The position numbers and the translations under genes are program-made. The notes under the pieces are model-generated. The model was not told where the DNA came from, made no database searches, and saw only the letters and a list, made by a program, of their open reading frames with translations. DNA of 64,000 bases from JAILLW01 sp045640905. Lineage in GTDB: Bacteria; Bacillota; Clostridia; Lachnospirales; Lachnospiraceae. Positions 41,973 to 50,868 of the stretch are shown here, piece after piece. The stretch's first letter is position 1; every line of letters starts with the position of its first letter. The DNA is taken from NCBI GenBank assembly GCA_045640905.1, contig JAZUFW010000058.1, positions 20,471 through 84,470 on the forward strand, read 5' to 3'.

Positions 41973-42004
41973 GAGCAGGCGGAATTTTAGCCTGCTCGAT
42001 TTTA
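41973..42004 (+). terminator. Terminator after the DHH gene
   Basis: GAGCAGGC pairs with GCCTGCTC around ten bases, followed by GATTTTATT, 16 bases after the stop codon and shortly before the GH27 gene. Confidence 0.75.
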
Positions 42005-42023
42005 TTGAAGCGGGAGAAATAAT

Positions 42024-43283
42024 ATGAAAACTAAAACAGCACCTATGGGATGGAACAGTTGGGATTGTTACGGAGCTGCAGTAACCGAGGATATAGTAAG
42101 GCAAAATGCCGAATTCATGGCCAAGTACCTGAAACAGTATGGTTGGGAATATGTGGTAGTGGATATTCAGTGGAGCGAACCTGAGGCGATTAATAATGAG
42201 TATCATCCGTTTGCGGATTTATGTATGGATGAATACGGCAGATTGCTGCCTGCGCCGAACAGATTCCCTTCAGCCAAGGACGGTAACGGGTTCAAGCCGC
42301 TTTCCGATTATGTGCATTCGCTTGGATTGAAATTTGGAATTCATATAATGCGAGGCATTCCGAGAGGTGCCGTTCACCGCAATTTGCCTGTAAAGGGAAC
42401 CAATCGTACTGCCAGAGAAGTTGCGAAAACGGCAAGCATCTGCTGCTGGAATTCGGATATGTACGGTCTGGATCCTCAAAAAAGCGGAGCCCGTGAATAC
42501 TATGACAGTATTTTTGAATTGTATGCTTCGTGGGGAGTTGATTTTATTAAGTGTGATGACATATGCCGTGAATTACCGCATGAAGAGGAAGAACTGATCA
42601 TGCTGTCGGAATCATTGCGAAACTGCGGACGCGACATGGTACTAAGTCTTTCACCCGGACCTGCCTTATTGGAAAAGGCAGAACTGTATAAAGAAGTGTC
42701 CGATATGTGGAGAATTACTGACGATTTCTGGGACAAATGGGAACTCCTTTACAATATGTTCGAAAGATGCGAAAAGTGGTGCACGCATACCGGAGCCGGA
42801 AACTGGCCGGATGCGGATATGCTGCCCATAGGTCCGATTCGCCAGGTTTATAATAAAGATGAACGTACCAATTTTACAAAGGATGAACAGATTACCATGA
42901 TGACGCTGTGGTGCATTTTTAGGGCGCCTTTGATGATTGGCGGTGAAATGACCGGGTTTGATGAATTCACCATGAGCCTGATTACCAATGAGGAAATTCT
43001 TAGGATGCATCAGGATGTCAGACATTCGCATCAGGTATTCAGACGCAATATTAACGGAATCGAACATGCGGTATGGATAGGAGTTACGAACGAAGGAAAA
43101 ACATATGTGGCTGTTTTTAATCTCGGAGATGAAGACAGCAAGATAGAGCTTGATTTGAATGAACTGGAAATATATTCGGATATTTCGGCAACGGAACTTT
43201 GGGGTAATAAAAAAGCAGTGTCAAACAATATGACACTGCCGATTGAAATCGCAAAACACGGTGCAAAGGTTTTTGCATTTTAG
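42024..43283 (+). CDS. Alpha-galactosidase, GH27 family, cytoplasmic
   Basis: A 419-residue glycosidase without signal peptide. It starts TKTAPMGWNSWDCYGAAVTE, the GH27 hallmark. The nucleophile is Asp178 in DFIKCDDI and the acid/base is Asp265 in NWPDADMLPIG. HTGAGNWPD and IFRAPLMIGGEM complete the barrel, followed by a small beta-domain. It removes alpha-linked galactose (or possibly N-acetylgalactosamine or arabinopyranose) from imported oligosaccharides. GGGAGAAA precedes the ATG. It converges with the HAD phosphatase gene. Confidence 0.93.
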   Translation: MKTKTAPMGWNSWDCYGAAVTEDIVRQNAEFMAKYLKQYGWEYVVVDIQWSEPEAINNEYHPFADLCMDEYGRLLPAPNRFPSAKDGNGFKPLSDYVHSLGLKFGIHIMRGIPRGAVHRNLPVKGTNRTAREVAKTASICCWNSDMYGLDPQKSGAREYYDSIFELYASWGVDFIKCDDICRELPHEEEELIMLSESLRNCGRDMVLSLSPGPALLEKAELYKEVSDMWRITDDFWDKWELLYNMFERCEKWCTHTGAGNWPDADMLPIGPIRQVYNKDERTNFTKDEQITMMTLWCIFRAPLMIGGEMTGFDEFTMSLITNEEILRMHQDVRHSHQVFRRNINGIEHAVWIGVTNEGKTYVAVFNLGDEDSKIELDLNELEIYSDISATELWGNKKAVSNNMTLPIEIAKHGAKVFAF

Positions 43284-43320
43284 CTGTAAACTGTTATTAC
43301 GTTATCACAAGTAATAAGTT

Positions 43321-43965
43321 TTAATGAATTATCGATAATATATCCGCAGCCGTTGGGGCTAAATAGGTTGCACCTGCATTCATTAGTTCATCTTTTGAAC
43401 CGTATCCGAAGAGAACGCCTACAGAATCCAGACCGAAATGTTTCGCGCCGAGTATATCGTATTCGCGATCGCCGATCATCAATGATTTCGAAACATCGTC
43501 AATATGACATTCTTTTAGGGCATATTCCAAAACTTCTGTTTTCTTGGTACGCTTTTCGTCCATGGTAGCCCCTGCTACAAAGTCGAAATACTCGGACAAA
43601 TTAAAGTGTTCGAGTATTTTTTGAGCGAAAACATCGGGCTTCGAGGTCGCCAGAATAATCTTTTTTCCTTTCCCTTTCAGTTCTTTTAGCAACTCGGGAA
43701 TTCCTTCATAGACGGTGCATTCAAAAATCCCTTTGTCGGAGTAATACTCGCGATAGTATTTGACGGCTTCTTTTGACTGTGCTTCATCAAAACCGTAGTA
43801 AGCTGAGAAAGAGTCCATTAACGGAGGCCCGATAAATCGATATAAAGATTCTCTGTCTTTGACTTCAATATTATATCTATTCAAGGCATACATCACGGAA
43901 TTTGTGATGCCTATGCCGGGGTCTGTAATCGTTCCGTCCAAATCAAATAAAATATAATCGTACAT
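43321..43965 (-). CDS. HAD hydrolase, phosphoglycolate-phosphatase-like
   Basis: A 214-residue HAD phosphatase. Motif I is LFDLDGTITDPG near residues 6-17; ILATSKPD is motif II, KTEVLEYAL contains the motif III Lys and MIGDREYDILGA motif IV. The helical cap (about 20-85) puts it in the Gph/PpaX subgroup, acting on small phosphorylated metabolites or pyrophosphate. I take ATG 43965: a TTGATA-N17-TAAAAT promoter ends seven bases before it, making a leaderless message likely; an ATG at 44001 would lie inside the promoter. Divergent from RNase H. Precise substrate unknown. Confidence 0.87.
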   Translation of the reverse strand: MYDYILFDLDGTITDPGIGITNSVMYALNRYNIEVKDRESLYRFIGPPLMDSFSAYYGFDEAQSKEAVKYYREYYSDKGIFECTVYEGIPELLKELKGKGKKIILATSKPDVFAQKILEHFNLSEYFDFVAGATMDEKRTKKTEVLEYALKECHIDDVSKSLMIGDREYDILGAKHFGLDSVGVLFGYGSKDELMNAGATYLAPTAADILSIIH

Positions 43966-43972
43966 AGCTTGT

Positions 43973-44001
43973 ATTTTACATGGAAATTCATACTTTATCA
44001 A
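43973..44001 (-). promoter_or_regulatory. HAD gene promoter, leaderless arrangement
   Basis: On the minus strand TTGATA (44001-43996), 17 bases and TAAAAT (43978-43973) end seven bases before the ATG at 43965. Confidence 0.65.
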
Positions 44002-44023
44002 CAGTCGGAAATAGTATAAAGTC

Positions 44024-44052
44024 TTGAGAAGAAAGTTCCAAAATGCTAAAAT
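44024..44052 (+). promoter_or_regulatory. RNase H gene promoter, near-leaderless
   Basis: TTGAGA (44024-44029), 17 bases and TAAAAT (44047-44052) end nine bases before the ATG at 44062. It stands back to back with the HAD gene promoter; the two -35 boxes are 22 bases apart. Confidence 0.65.
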
Positions 44053-44061
44053 AAAAAGACT

Positions 44062-44523
44062 ATGGAAATAAAGATAAAATCATTTTTATCAACTGAAGAA
44101 AACGATGATTCACTGCACATTTACGTAGACGGTTCCTACAACAAAGAAACCGGAGAATATGCATACGGGATGGTAGTTATTAAGGACGACGGAACAATCG
44201 AAGAGTATTCCGACAAATTTAACGATCCCGAATTGCAAAGTATGTGGAATGTGGCGGGAGAGATTATGGGTTCCTGCGCTGCCATGCAGTATGCGATGGA
44301 TTATGAGATTCCGTCCATATCTATTTACCATGACTATGAAGGAATAGCGAAATGGCCTTTGGGCGAGTGGAAGACTAAAAAGGAAGGAACAAAAGCGTAT
44401 GTTTCTTTCTATAACGAGGCTTCGAAGAAGGTTAAAATACGATTTATAAAAGTAACGGGACACAGCGGAGATAAATATAATGATCTGGCTGATAAATTGG
44501 CCAGAAAAGCTCTGGGTCTTTAA
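44062..44523 (+). CDS. Ribonuclease H, type I
   Basis: A 153-residue RNase HI-like protein that removes RNA from RNA-DNA hybrids. The catalytic acidic residues are seen as Asp23 in IYVDGSYN, the Glu in NVAGEIMGSCAA, the Asp in IYHDYEGIAKW, and the final HSGDKYNDLAD block. Length is normal for the stand-alone form; no hybrid-binding domain is fused. No Shine-Dalgarno precedes ATG 44062, and the promoter leaves a leader of only two or three bases. The MraY-like gene begins sixteen bases after. Confidence 0.93.
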   Translation: MEIKIKSFLSTEENDDSLHIYVDGSYNKETGEYAYGMVVIKDDGTIEEYSDKFNDPELQSMWNVAGEIMGSCAAMQYAMDYEIPSISIYHDYEGIAKWPLGEWKTKKEGTKAYVSFYNEASKKVKIRFIKVTGHSGDKYNDLADKLARKALGL

Positions 44524-44538
44524 TATTTTGGAGGCAAC

Positions 44539-45507
44539 ATGGTTTATTGGTTTTTATACAGATATCCTAATGTGATGCTTGCATTGGGGATTACTTTCAT
44601 ATTTATTACGACGATGCTGGCACATCACCTTTTTAAAGATAAACTGCCTGCGGATGAGGGCAGGGATTTTGCCGTCGATGGAAAATTGTCAAAAGGAAAA
44701 CCCAGAGGTGCCGGTATTATTTTTATTTTGTGCTTCGCGTTAGGCTATTTACTATTCGGACCGTTTAAGCCCGAATATATAATATACGTTGTTTTGACGG
44801 TCGCCGAAATGCTCACGGGATATTTGGACGATCGTGCGGAAAAACCTTGGGGACGACTGAAAAAAGGCATTCTGGATTTGGTTGTGGCAATCCTTTTGGC
44901 CTTCACATATGTGCATTATAACGGAACTATAATCAGAATTGCATTCCTTTCAATGGAGATTTCGGTACCGCTTGTTCTGTTTGTTGTACTGTGCATCCTG
45001 CTTGTATGGGGTTCTGTAAATGTAACCAATTGTGCGGATGGCGTGGATGGCTTATCCGGAATGCTGGTTATTGTAACATTGTTGAGTTTCTTCATAGGGG
45101 ACTTTGCTTTTGATTACTTTTACAGATTTTCATTTTTAATAATTTTCTTCATTGTTGCGCTTATAGCTTATCTGTGGTTTAATGCCGGCCCCAGTATTTT
45201 GATGATGGGAGATGCCGGATCGCGCGCAATGGGATTGTTTATAGCAATAGTAGCCTTGAAAAGCCGTATGCCGTTACTTTTTGTTCCGTTTGCGCTGGTA
45301 CTTATTCTTGACGGAGGTTTGGGGCTTTTGAAGGTTACATGCATCAGAGTGTTCAAGTTTAACCCACTTAAGAAAATCAGAACACCTTTACATGATTTTG
45401 TCCGTAAAGAGATTGACATTACCTGGTCAAATCCGCAGACGGTTGCCAGATTTTCGATTATTCAGGGCGTAATATCTTTGGTGTATATTTATTTATTTTT
45501 GAGATAA
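44539..45507 (+). CDS. MraY-like phospho-sugar transferase
   Basis: A 322-residue membrane enzyme of the glycosyltransferase 4/MraY family, which joins a phospho-sugar from a nucleotide donor to undecaprenyl phosphate. Hallmarks are SKGKPRGAGIIF near the start, YLDDRAEKPWG (catalytic Asp pair), NCADGVDGLSG and MGDAGSRAMGLF. About ten membrane segments. It resembles MraY more than WecA in these motifs but has no other mur genes nearby, so it may be a second copy or act in wall or exopolymer synthesis. GGAGG precedes the ATG. RNase H is just upstream and a dCMP deaminase just downstream. Confidence 0.88.
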   Translation: MVYWFLYRYPNVMLALGITFIFITTMLAHHLFKDKLPADEGRDFAVDGKLSKGKPRGAGIIFILCFALGYLLFGPFKPEYIIYVVLTVAEMLTGYLDDRAEKPWGRLKKGILDLVVAILLAFTYVHYNGTIIRIAFLSMEISVPLVLFVVLCILLVWGSVNVTNCADGVDGLSGMLVIVTLLSFFIGDFAFDYFYRFSFLIIFFIVALIAYLWFNAGPSILMMGDAGSRAMGLFIAIVALKSRMPLLFVPFALVLILDGGLGLLKVTCIRVFKFNPLKKIRTPLHDFVRKEIDITWSNPQTVARFSIIQGVISLVYIYLFLR

Positions 45508-45539
45508 AGCTGTATATATAAATGTTCGGAGGGGAAATG

Positions 45540-46043
45540 ATGGAAAACGATAAAAACAGCAGAAGAGACAAAGTTAATTATTATTTGGACTTGGCTGAGA
45601 CTGTGGCTCAGAGAGGCACATGTCTGAGACGAAAATACGGAGCCGTAATCGTTAAGAACGATGAAGTTATTTCCACAGGATACGTCGGAGCTCCGCGAGG
45701 CAGAAAGAATTGCTCCGATATAGGGACTTGTATTCGTAACGAACTCAATATTCCGCGCGGTGAGCGATATGAATTATGCAGATCGGTTCATGCTGAAGCC
45801 AATGCCATTATTTCGGCAGCCAGGAATCAAATGATCGGTGCAACCATGTACCTGGCCGGAGTGGATGCGGTTACGGGTGAATATATTCCCAATTCCAATT
45901 CCTGTGCGATGTGTAAGCGAATGATAATAAATGCCGGAATCGATCGCGTGATAGTTCGCGATGATCGCGATGAATACAGAGTTGTTGATGTATCTGACTG
46001 GATTGAAAACGATGAATCATTAAACGGAACCAGAGGGTATTAA
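45540..46043 (+). CDS. dCMP deaminase (ComEB-like)
   Basis: A 167-residue zinc deaminase that turns dCMP into dUMP, the substrate of ThyA. RGTCLRRKYGAVIVKNDEVI is typical of the family start; SVHAEANAI has the catalytic HAE, and SNSCAMCKRM the zinc PCxxC-equivalent (SCAMC). Two consecutive ATG codons occur; GGAGGGG suits 45540 better than 45537. The GH3 gene starts two bases after its stop, so a nucleotide enzyme is co-translated with a glycosidase. Confidence 0.92.
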   Translation: MENDKNSRRDKVNYYLDLAETVAQRGTCLRRKYGAVIVKNDEVISTGYVGAPRGRKNCSDIGTCIRNELNIPRGERYELCRSVHAEANAIISAARNQMIGATMYLAGVDAVTGEYIPNSNSCAMCKRMIINAGIDRVIVRDDRDEYRVVDVSDWIENDESLNGTRGY

Positions 46044-46044
46044 T

Positions 46045-48777
46045 ATGAAATATATTTTAGATTATTCAAAATACAATGCACTGGCTGTCGAAGCAGTATC
46101 CGAAGGCCAGGTTCTGTTAAAAAATGAAAACAAAGTACTGCCGGTTTCAAAGGGCGCCAAAGTAGCTGTCTTCGGCAGAATTCAGCACCATTACTATAAG
46201 TCCGGAACGGGATCCGGCGGTATGGTAAACGTTAATCGTGTGGTAACGATTACAGATGCTTTGAAGGAAGCATCCAAGTCCGGTGATATTGTTTTTGATG
46301 AAGAGCTTGAAAAAATATACCTTGACTGGGAGCGTGACAATCCGTATTACGAAGGCCTGGGATGGGCGGCGGAACCTGATTCTCAGTTGGAAATGCCTCT
46401 TGAAAGCGATGTTGTCAACAAGGCAGCTTCAAAGAATGACTATGCCGTAGTAATCATAGGACGTCTGGCCGGTGAAGACAGAGATAATCGTGACGCGGAC
46501 GGTTCTTATCGATTGACCGACGGCGAACGGGACATGCTGGCTAAGGTGTGCAATGCGTTTTCAAAAGTAGTAGTGGTTTTGAATGTCGGAAACATAATCG
46601 ACATGTCTTTTGTAAACGAATATAAAATCGATGCTCTGCTCTACGCATGGCAGGGAGGAATGTTGGGCGGATACGGAACAGTCGATGTATTGCTCGGGAA
46701 GACCAATCCTTCAGGGAAATTGCCGGATACAATAGCCCGCAGTTTGCAAGATTATCCTTCATACAACAATTTTGGTGATCCCAATGAAGCGGTGTATGCC
46801 GAAGATATATTTGTCGGATATCGTTATTTTGAAACTTTTGCACCCGAAAAAGTTTTGTATCCATTTGGATACGGTCTTTCGTATACTGCATTTGAAATAT
46901 CTGCAGGTGATGTTCAAAGGAACGACACGACAGTTACGTTGAATGCCGAAGTTAAGAATCTTGGTGACAAGGCAGGAAAGGAAGTCGTTCAGGTATATTG
47001 CAAGGCTCCGAGCGGCAAACTGTCCAAAGCCTTAAAGGTTCTGGTTGCTTACAAGAAGACAGAACTACTGAACCCCGGAGAAAAAGAAACTATTTCTTTT
47101 GATATTCCAATCCGCAATTTTACTTCATACGACGATGACGGAAGATGCGGTTTGGGTACAGGATTTGTTCTTGAAAAGGGAACTTATGAAATCCTGGTAG
47201 GAAATAATGTAAGAGACTGCAAAAACATAGGAAGTTTTGATATTGAAAAGGATTTGATGGTTGAAGCACTTGTTTCGGCGCTTAAACCTGTAAAACCGTT
47301 TGAACGACTTAATTCAAAAGGTGAATACGAAAAAGCACCTTTACGAGAGGATACTCAAAAGGACAGACGACTTAAAAATCTGCCACAAAGCCTTCCCACA
47401 TCTGCCGATAAGGGATATAAGCTTTCCGATGTATGCGAAAATAAAGTATCAATGGAGGATTTCATTTCTCAGCTTTCTTTGGAAGAACTGTGTACAATGA
47501 TACGCGGTGAGGGAATGGGATCAATGCTTGTCACACCGGGAACGGCGGCTGCTGTCGGCGGTATTATTCCTTCACTCAAAGAAAAAGGAATACCGATCTG
47601 CTGTATGGATGACGGCCCTTCGGGAATGAGACTTGACAGTGGAGTTAAGGCATTTTCCATTCCGAACGGAACATTGCTTTCGAGTACTTTTAACCCGGAG
47701 CTTAACGAAGCTTTGTTTGAAATGTTGGGAATTGAAATGTTAAAGAACAAAGTGGATGTATTACTCGGACCGGGTATGAACATACACAGACATCCTTTAA
47801 ACGGACGTAATTTTGAATATTTTAGTGAAGACCCGTATCTGACAGGTACTATCGGAGCTGCTCAGATTAAGGGATTAAAGGTTAACGGCGTTACTGGAAC
47901 TATAAAGCATTTTGCCTGCAATAACCAGGAGACGGGTCGCCAGATAGTGAATCCGGTGGTATCCGAAAAAGCCCTTCGTGAAATATATCTTCGTGGTTTC
48001 GAAATAGCCGTAAAGGCCGGAGCCGATTCGGTAATGACCACGTATTGTCAGATAAACGGCGTATATACAGCCGGAAATTATGATTTGAACACTACGATTT
48101 TGAGAAATCAGTGGGGCTTCAAGGGAATAGTAATGACCGACTGGTGGGCCAATGTTTCCGAAGAAGGTGCCGAAGGCTCCAAAGAGAATTTTGCAGCCAT
48201 GGTGCGCGCTCAAAATGATTTGTATATGTGCGTTCCAAAGGCAACTGCCGATGTCGGAGATAATGCTCTTTCCGATGCTCAAAGCGGAGCATTGACAGCA
48301 GGTGAACTGCAACGTTGTGCTGCCAACATTTGTGATTTTCTGACTAAGCAGGCTCTCTATAAACGTTTTCTTGGCGAGGAGATTACCGTTGAAGTAATTA
48401 ACCAGGAAGAAGGCTATGATGAAGTGCCTGCGCAGGTTGAATATATACCGGTAAACAGCGGTGATGTAATTGATTTGAGTTATATTGAAGCAACAAAGGG
48501 TTCCAAGCATTTTATCGGAATATCGCTTCCGAAAATGGGACCTTATGAATTTGAATTGACGGGACGCGGATTGCCCGGAAATGAACTGGCTCAGCTTCCT
48601 GCGGTATTGTATTTACACAGTTCACCCGTTCTGTCATTGAACTGTAACGGTGACGGTAAATGGATCAGTGCCAAAGGCGAAGGATATGCTCTTTTTAATA
48701 ATGACATTATGAGCATTTTCTTTACATTGGGCGGAGTTGAACTAAAGAGTGTCAAGATTACATATATTGACCGTTAA
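46045..48777 (+). CDS. Beta-glucosidase-type GH3 with swapped domain order, cytoplasmic
   Basis: A 910-residue glycosidase without signal peptide. Usual GH3 enzymes begin with the catalytic barrel; here the alpha/beta sandwich and fibronectin-like parts come first (NKVLPVSKGAKVAVFGRIQ from about 30; YPFGYGLSYTAFE about 272) and the (beta/alpha)8 barrel last (CCMDDGPSGMRLDS about 522; NNQETGRQIVNPVVS about 627; nucleophile Asp699 in IVMTDWWA). This circularly permuted form is known from Butyrivibrio and Ruminococcus beta-glucosidases. A C-terminal beta-domain (about 785-910) follows. It hydrolyses short beta-glucosides imported into the cell. It begins two bases after the deaminase gene. Confidence 0.94.
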   Translation: MKYILDYSKYNALAVEAVSEGQVLLKNENKVLPVSKGAKVAVFGRIQHHYYKSGTGSGGMVNVNRVVTITDALKEASKSGDIVFDEELEKIYLDWERDNPYYEGLGWAAEPDSQLEMPLESDVVNKAASKNDYAVVIIGRLAGEDRDNRDADGSYRLTDGERDMLAKVCNAFSKVVVVLNVGNIIDMSFVNEYKIDALLYAWQGGMLGGYGTVDVLLGKTNPSGKLPDTIARSLQDYPSYNNFGDPNEAVYAEDIFVGYRYFETFAPEKVLYPFGYGLSYTAFEISAGDVQRNDTTVTLNAEVKNLGDKAGKEVVQVYCKAPSGKLSKALKVLVAYKKTELLNPGEKETISFDIPIRNFTSYDDDGRCGLGTGFVLEKGTYEILVGNNVRDCKNIGSFDIEKDLMVEALVSALKPVKPFERLNSKGEYEKAPLREDTQKDRRLKNLPQSLPTSADKGYKLSDVCENKVSMEDFISQLSLEELCTMIRGEGMGSMLVTPGTAAAVGGIIPSLKEKGIPICCMDDGPSGMRLDSGVKAFSIPNGTLLSSTFNPELNEALFEMLGIEMLKNKVDVLLGPGMNIHRHPLNGRNFEYFSEDPYLTGTIGAAQIKGLKVNGVTGTIKHFACNNQETGRQIVNPVVSEKALREIYLRGFEIAVKAGADSVMTTYCQINGVYTAGNYDLNTTILRNQWGFKGIVMTDWWANVSEEGAEGSKENFAAMVRAQNDLYMCVPKATADVGDNALSDAQSGALTAGELQRCAANICDFLTKQALYKRFLGEEITVEVINQEEGYDEVPAQVEYIPVNSGDVIDLSYIEATKGSKHFIGISLPKMGPYEFELTGRGLPGNELAQLPAVLYLHSSPVLSLNCNGDGKWISAKGEGYALFNNDIMSIFFTLGGVELKSVKITYIDR

Positions 48778-48793
48778 TTTTGGAGGTGCTTTT

Positions 48794-49732
48794 ATGGCAA
48801 ACGAAACGATTCAAAATGCAAATATGAATGCAAAGAAAAAATCAAAAGAATGGCCTGAAAACGAATGCCCGAAGTGGCGCTGGATAGCTGCCGTAGTTGT
48901 TGGATTTATCCTCGGAAGTATTGCAGGCATTATAATCATGTCAATTGTGAGAGTAATAGTCGCAATTGCCGGACTAAACGTAAGCGAAGACATGCTGCAA
49001 TTTTTGGAATTAATGATAACGTTTGCGACTGATTTCTGGATGTTGATTATCTTTATCGGGATTTTCTGCAAAACCAGAATTATGAGCTTTATTCGCGGAA
49101 GAGAAGGCCATACCGATAAAAAGAAAGTGGCGACAGTGGCGATAATCTTTTTCATTTCTTCGCTTTTTGCAAGCTTTCCGACATGGAAAAATACCGTGCT
49201 GAACGAAAAGGCATCCTTTGCGACTGTCGGTTTGTCAGTGCTGCTTTCGGTAATCTTTTTATGGATGCAGTGCGGCCTTGAGGAACTGTGGTTTAGAGGC
49301 GTTATCGGACGTATGTTTTTCGGAGACAACCTTAAACAGAAATTTTCGTTTAAAGTATTTTGGTACATAGTTATTTCGTCGGTACTGTTTGCAATTATGC
49401 ACGGCGCAAATCCTGAAGTGCTTAATACGGCCGGAATTGATACGCTATTTTCGATGCTGTCATATTTGATTCCCGGAGTAATGTTTGCCGTTGTAACACT
49501 ACATTTCGGATCGTTGATTCCGAGCATGATTCTTCATACAATAAATAATTTTATGTGTGCCATTTATATCAGCAGTGATGTTTCAGCGTTGACGACCACA
49601 TCGATTTTCGTTGATAAGACAACGGAAAATACAGGATTTTATGCTTTCTTGTCAACAGCATTAATTTTCCTGCCTACTGCTGTTTATCTGATTATTGCAA
49701 AGAATAAGGAAAAGAAAAACTCGGAGGCTTAA
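48794..49732 (+). CDS. CPBP family intramembrane metalloprotease (Abi-like)
   Basis: A 312-residue membrane protein with about eight membrane segments after a Lys/Asn-rich head. The CPBP motifs are EELWFRG (Glu163, Glu164, Arg168), FAIMHGANPE (His203) and MILHTINNF (His248, Asn251). Members include CAAX-prenyl-protease-like enzymes and bacteriocin immunity proteins. TTTGGAGGTG lies before ATG 48794; an in-frame ATG at 48749 would lie inside the GH3 gene. The DUF4349 lipoprotein gene starts at its stop codon. Substrate unknown. Confidence 0.88.
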   Translation: MANETIQNANMNAKKKSKEWPENECPKWRWIAAVVVGFILGSIAGIIIMSIVRVIVAIAGLNVSEDMLQFLELMITFATDFWMLIIFIGIFCKTRIMSFIRGREGHTDKKKVATVAIIFFISSLFASFPTWKNTVLNEKASFATVGLSVLLSVIFLWMQCGLEELWFRGVIGRMFFGDNLKQKFSFKVFWYIVISSVLFAIMHGANPEVLNTAGIDTLFSMLSYLIPGVMFAVVTLHFGSLIPSMILHTINNFMCAIYISSDVSALTTTSIFVDKTTENTGFYAFLSTALIFLPTAVYLIIAKNKEKKNSEA

Positions 49733-50791
49733 ATGAAAAATAGTTTATTAAGACGTCTTTTGGTATTGACGGTATCACTGTCAATGGGGGCCGTGATATT
49801 AACAGGGTGCGGTTCTTCTTCGGATTCTGCAAAATATGATGCCATGCCGATGGCGGCAAAGTCAGCTGCTGCAGATAACGGAATGGGTTATTACGATTAC
49901 TATGAGGAAGAGTATGCAGCTGAAGAAGCACTCGCGGACGGCGCGGTTAATGAGAGTGTTGAGGTGCAGGATACTTCCCGTAAACTGATAACCACCTACA
50001 ATCTGACCGTTGAAACCGAAGCTTTTAATGACTTTAGTGCTTTTTTGGAAAACAAGATTACCGAGTTTGGAGGATATATTCAGAATCTGTCGGAATATAA
50101 CGGCAGTATATCGAATTCGTATGACTCCAGGTATTCATATATGACTGTCAGAATTCCCTCGAATCATGCCAAGGAATTCTTGAATCTTCTGGGATCAAAT
50201 GCCAACATCACCAATCAGGATATGAGTGTTGAGGATGTTACGCTTAACTATGTAGATACTCAGAGTGAAAAAGAGGCATATGTTGTCGAGCAGGAAAGAT
50301 TGATGGAACTGCTTGAGGAAGCTGAAACCATGGAAGATATTTTGACCATAGAATCACGTCTTTCAGAAGTTCGTTACAGAATCGATTCGGCAGAATCTCA
50401 GCTGAGAACATATGACAATCTGATTGATTATACCACCTTCAATATCAGTATTAATGAAGTAAAGACCTATACCGAACCGGAACCTGAAACCTATGGCGAA
50501 AGAATGCTGAGCTCGATTAAGGAGGGATTGGCAGATACGGTTGAAGGACTGGGAGACTTCTTTATCTGGTTTGTGGGTGCCTTGCCCGGACTTATCGTGT
50601 TTGCGATAGTAGTCGGAGTGATAGTTCTTATTGTTATCAGAATAGTAAAGGGCTCAAAAAAGCGCGAAGCTAAAAGACTTATGAAAAAGCAGGCCGAGCA
50701 GGCTCAATATGCTGCGTTGAGAATTCAACAGGCGAATAATTCACAGTCTTCGCAGAGCACGACTCCCGCACAGGAAAACAGCGAAAAATAA
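49733..50791 (+). CDS. DUF4349 lipoprotein with C-terminal membrane segment
   Basis: A 352-residue lipoprotein: lipobox LTGC near residue 25, an Ala/Glu/Tyr-rich spacer, then a DUF4349 domain (about 80-250) seen in KLITTYNLTVETEAFNDFSA, YMTVRIPSNHAKEFLNLLG and the coiled-coil region ERLMELLEEAETMEDILTIE. A single membrane helix near 278-303 is followed by a basic, Gln-rich tail inside. Proteins of this type are widespread in Gram-positive anaerobes, sometimes next to envelope stress genes, but the function is not established. CGGAGG precedes the ATG, which follows the protease stop without a gap. Confidence 0.85.
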   Translation: MKNSLLRRLLVLTVSLSMGAVILTGCGSSSDSAKYDAMPMAAKSAAADNGMGYYDYYEEEYAAEEALADGAVNESVEVQDTSRKLITTYNLTVETEAFNDFSAFLENKITEFGGYIQNLSEYNGSISNSYDSRYSYMTVRIPSNHAKEFLNLLGSNANITNQDMSVEDVTLNYVDTQSEKEAYVVEQERLMELLEEAETMEDILTIESRLSEVRYRIDSAESQLRTYDNLIDYTTFNISINEVKTYTEPEPETYGERMLSSIKEGLADTVEGLGDFFIWFVGALPGLIVFAIVVGVIVLIVIRIVKGSKKREAKRLMKKQAEQAQYAALRIQQANNSQSSQSTTPAQENSEK

Positions 50792-50814
50792 AGATTTTGA
50801 ATTATGCTTAGTAC

Positions 50815-50849
50815 TGAGCCCATTCATTTTGAGAATGGGCTCAAATTTT
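50815..50849 (+). terminator. Terminator after the DUF4349 gene
   Basis: TGAGCCCATTC pairs with GAATGGGCTCA around ATTTTGA and ends in AAATTTTG, 24 bases after the stop codon. It closes the dCMP deaminase to DUF4349 operon. Confidence 0.8.
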
Positions 50850-50868
50850 GATATTGAGGTAGAAAAGT

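Noticed and set aside
42270..42736. Minus-strand frames within the GH27 gene
   Set aside because: They are shadows of a clear glycosidase gene, without start signals.
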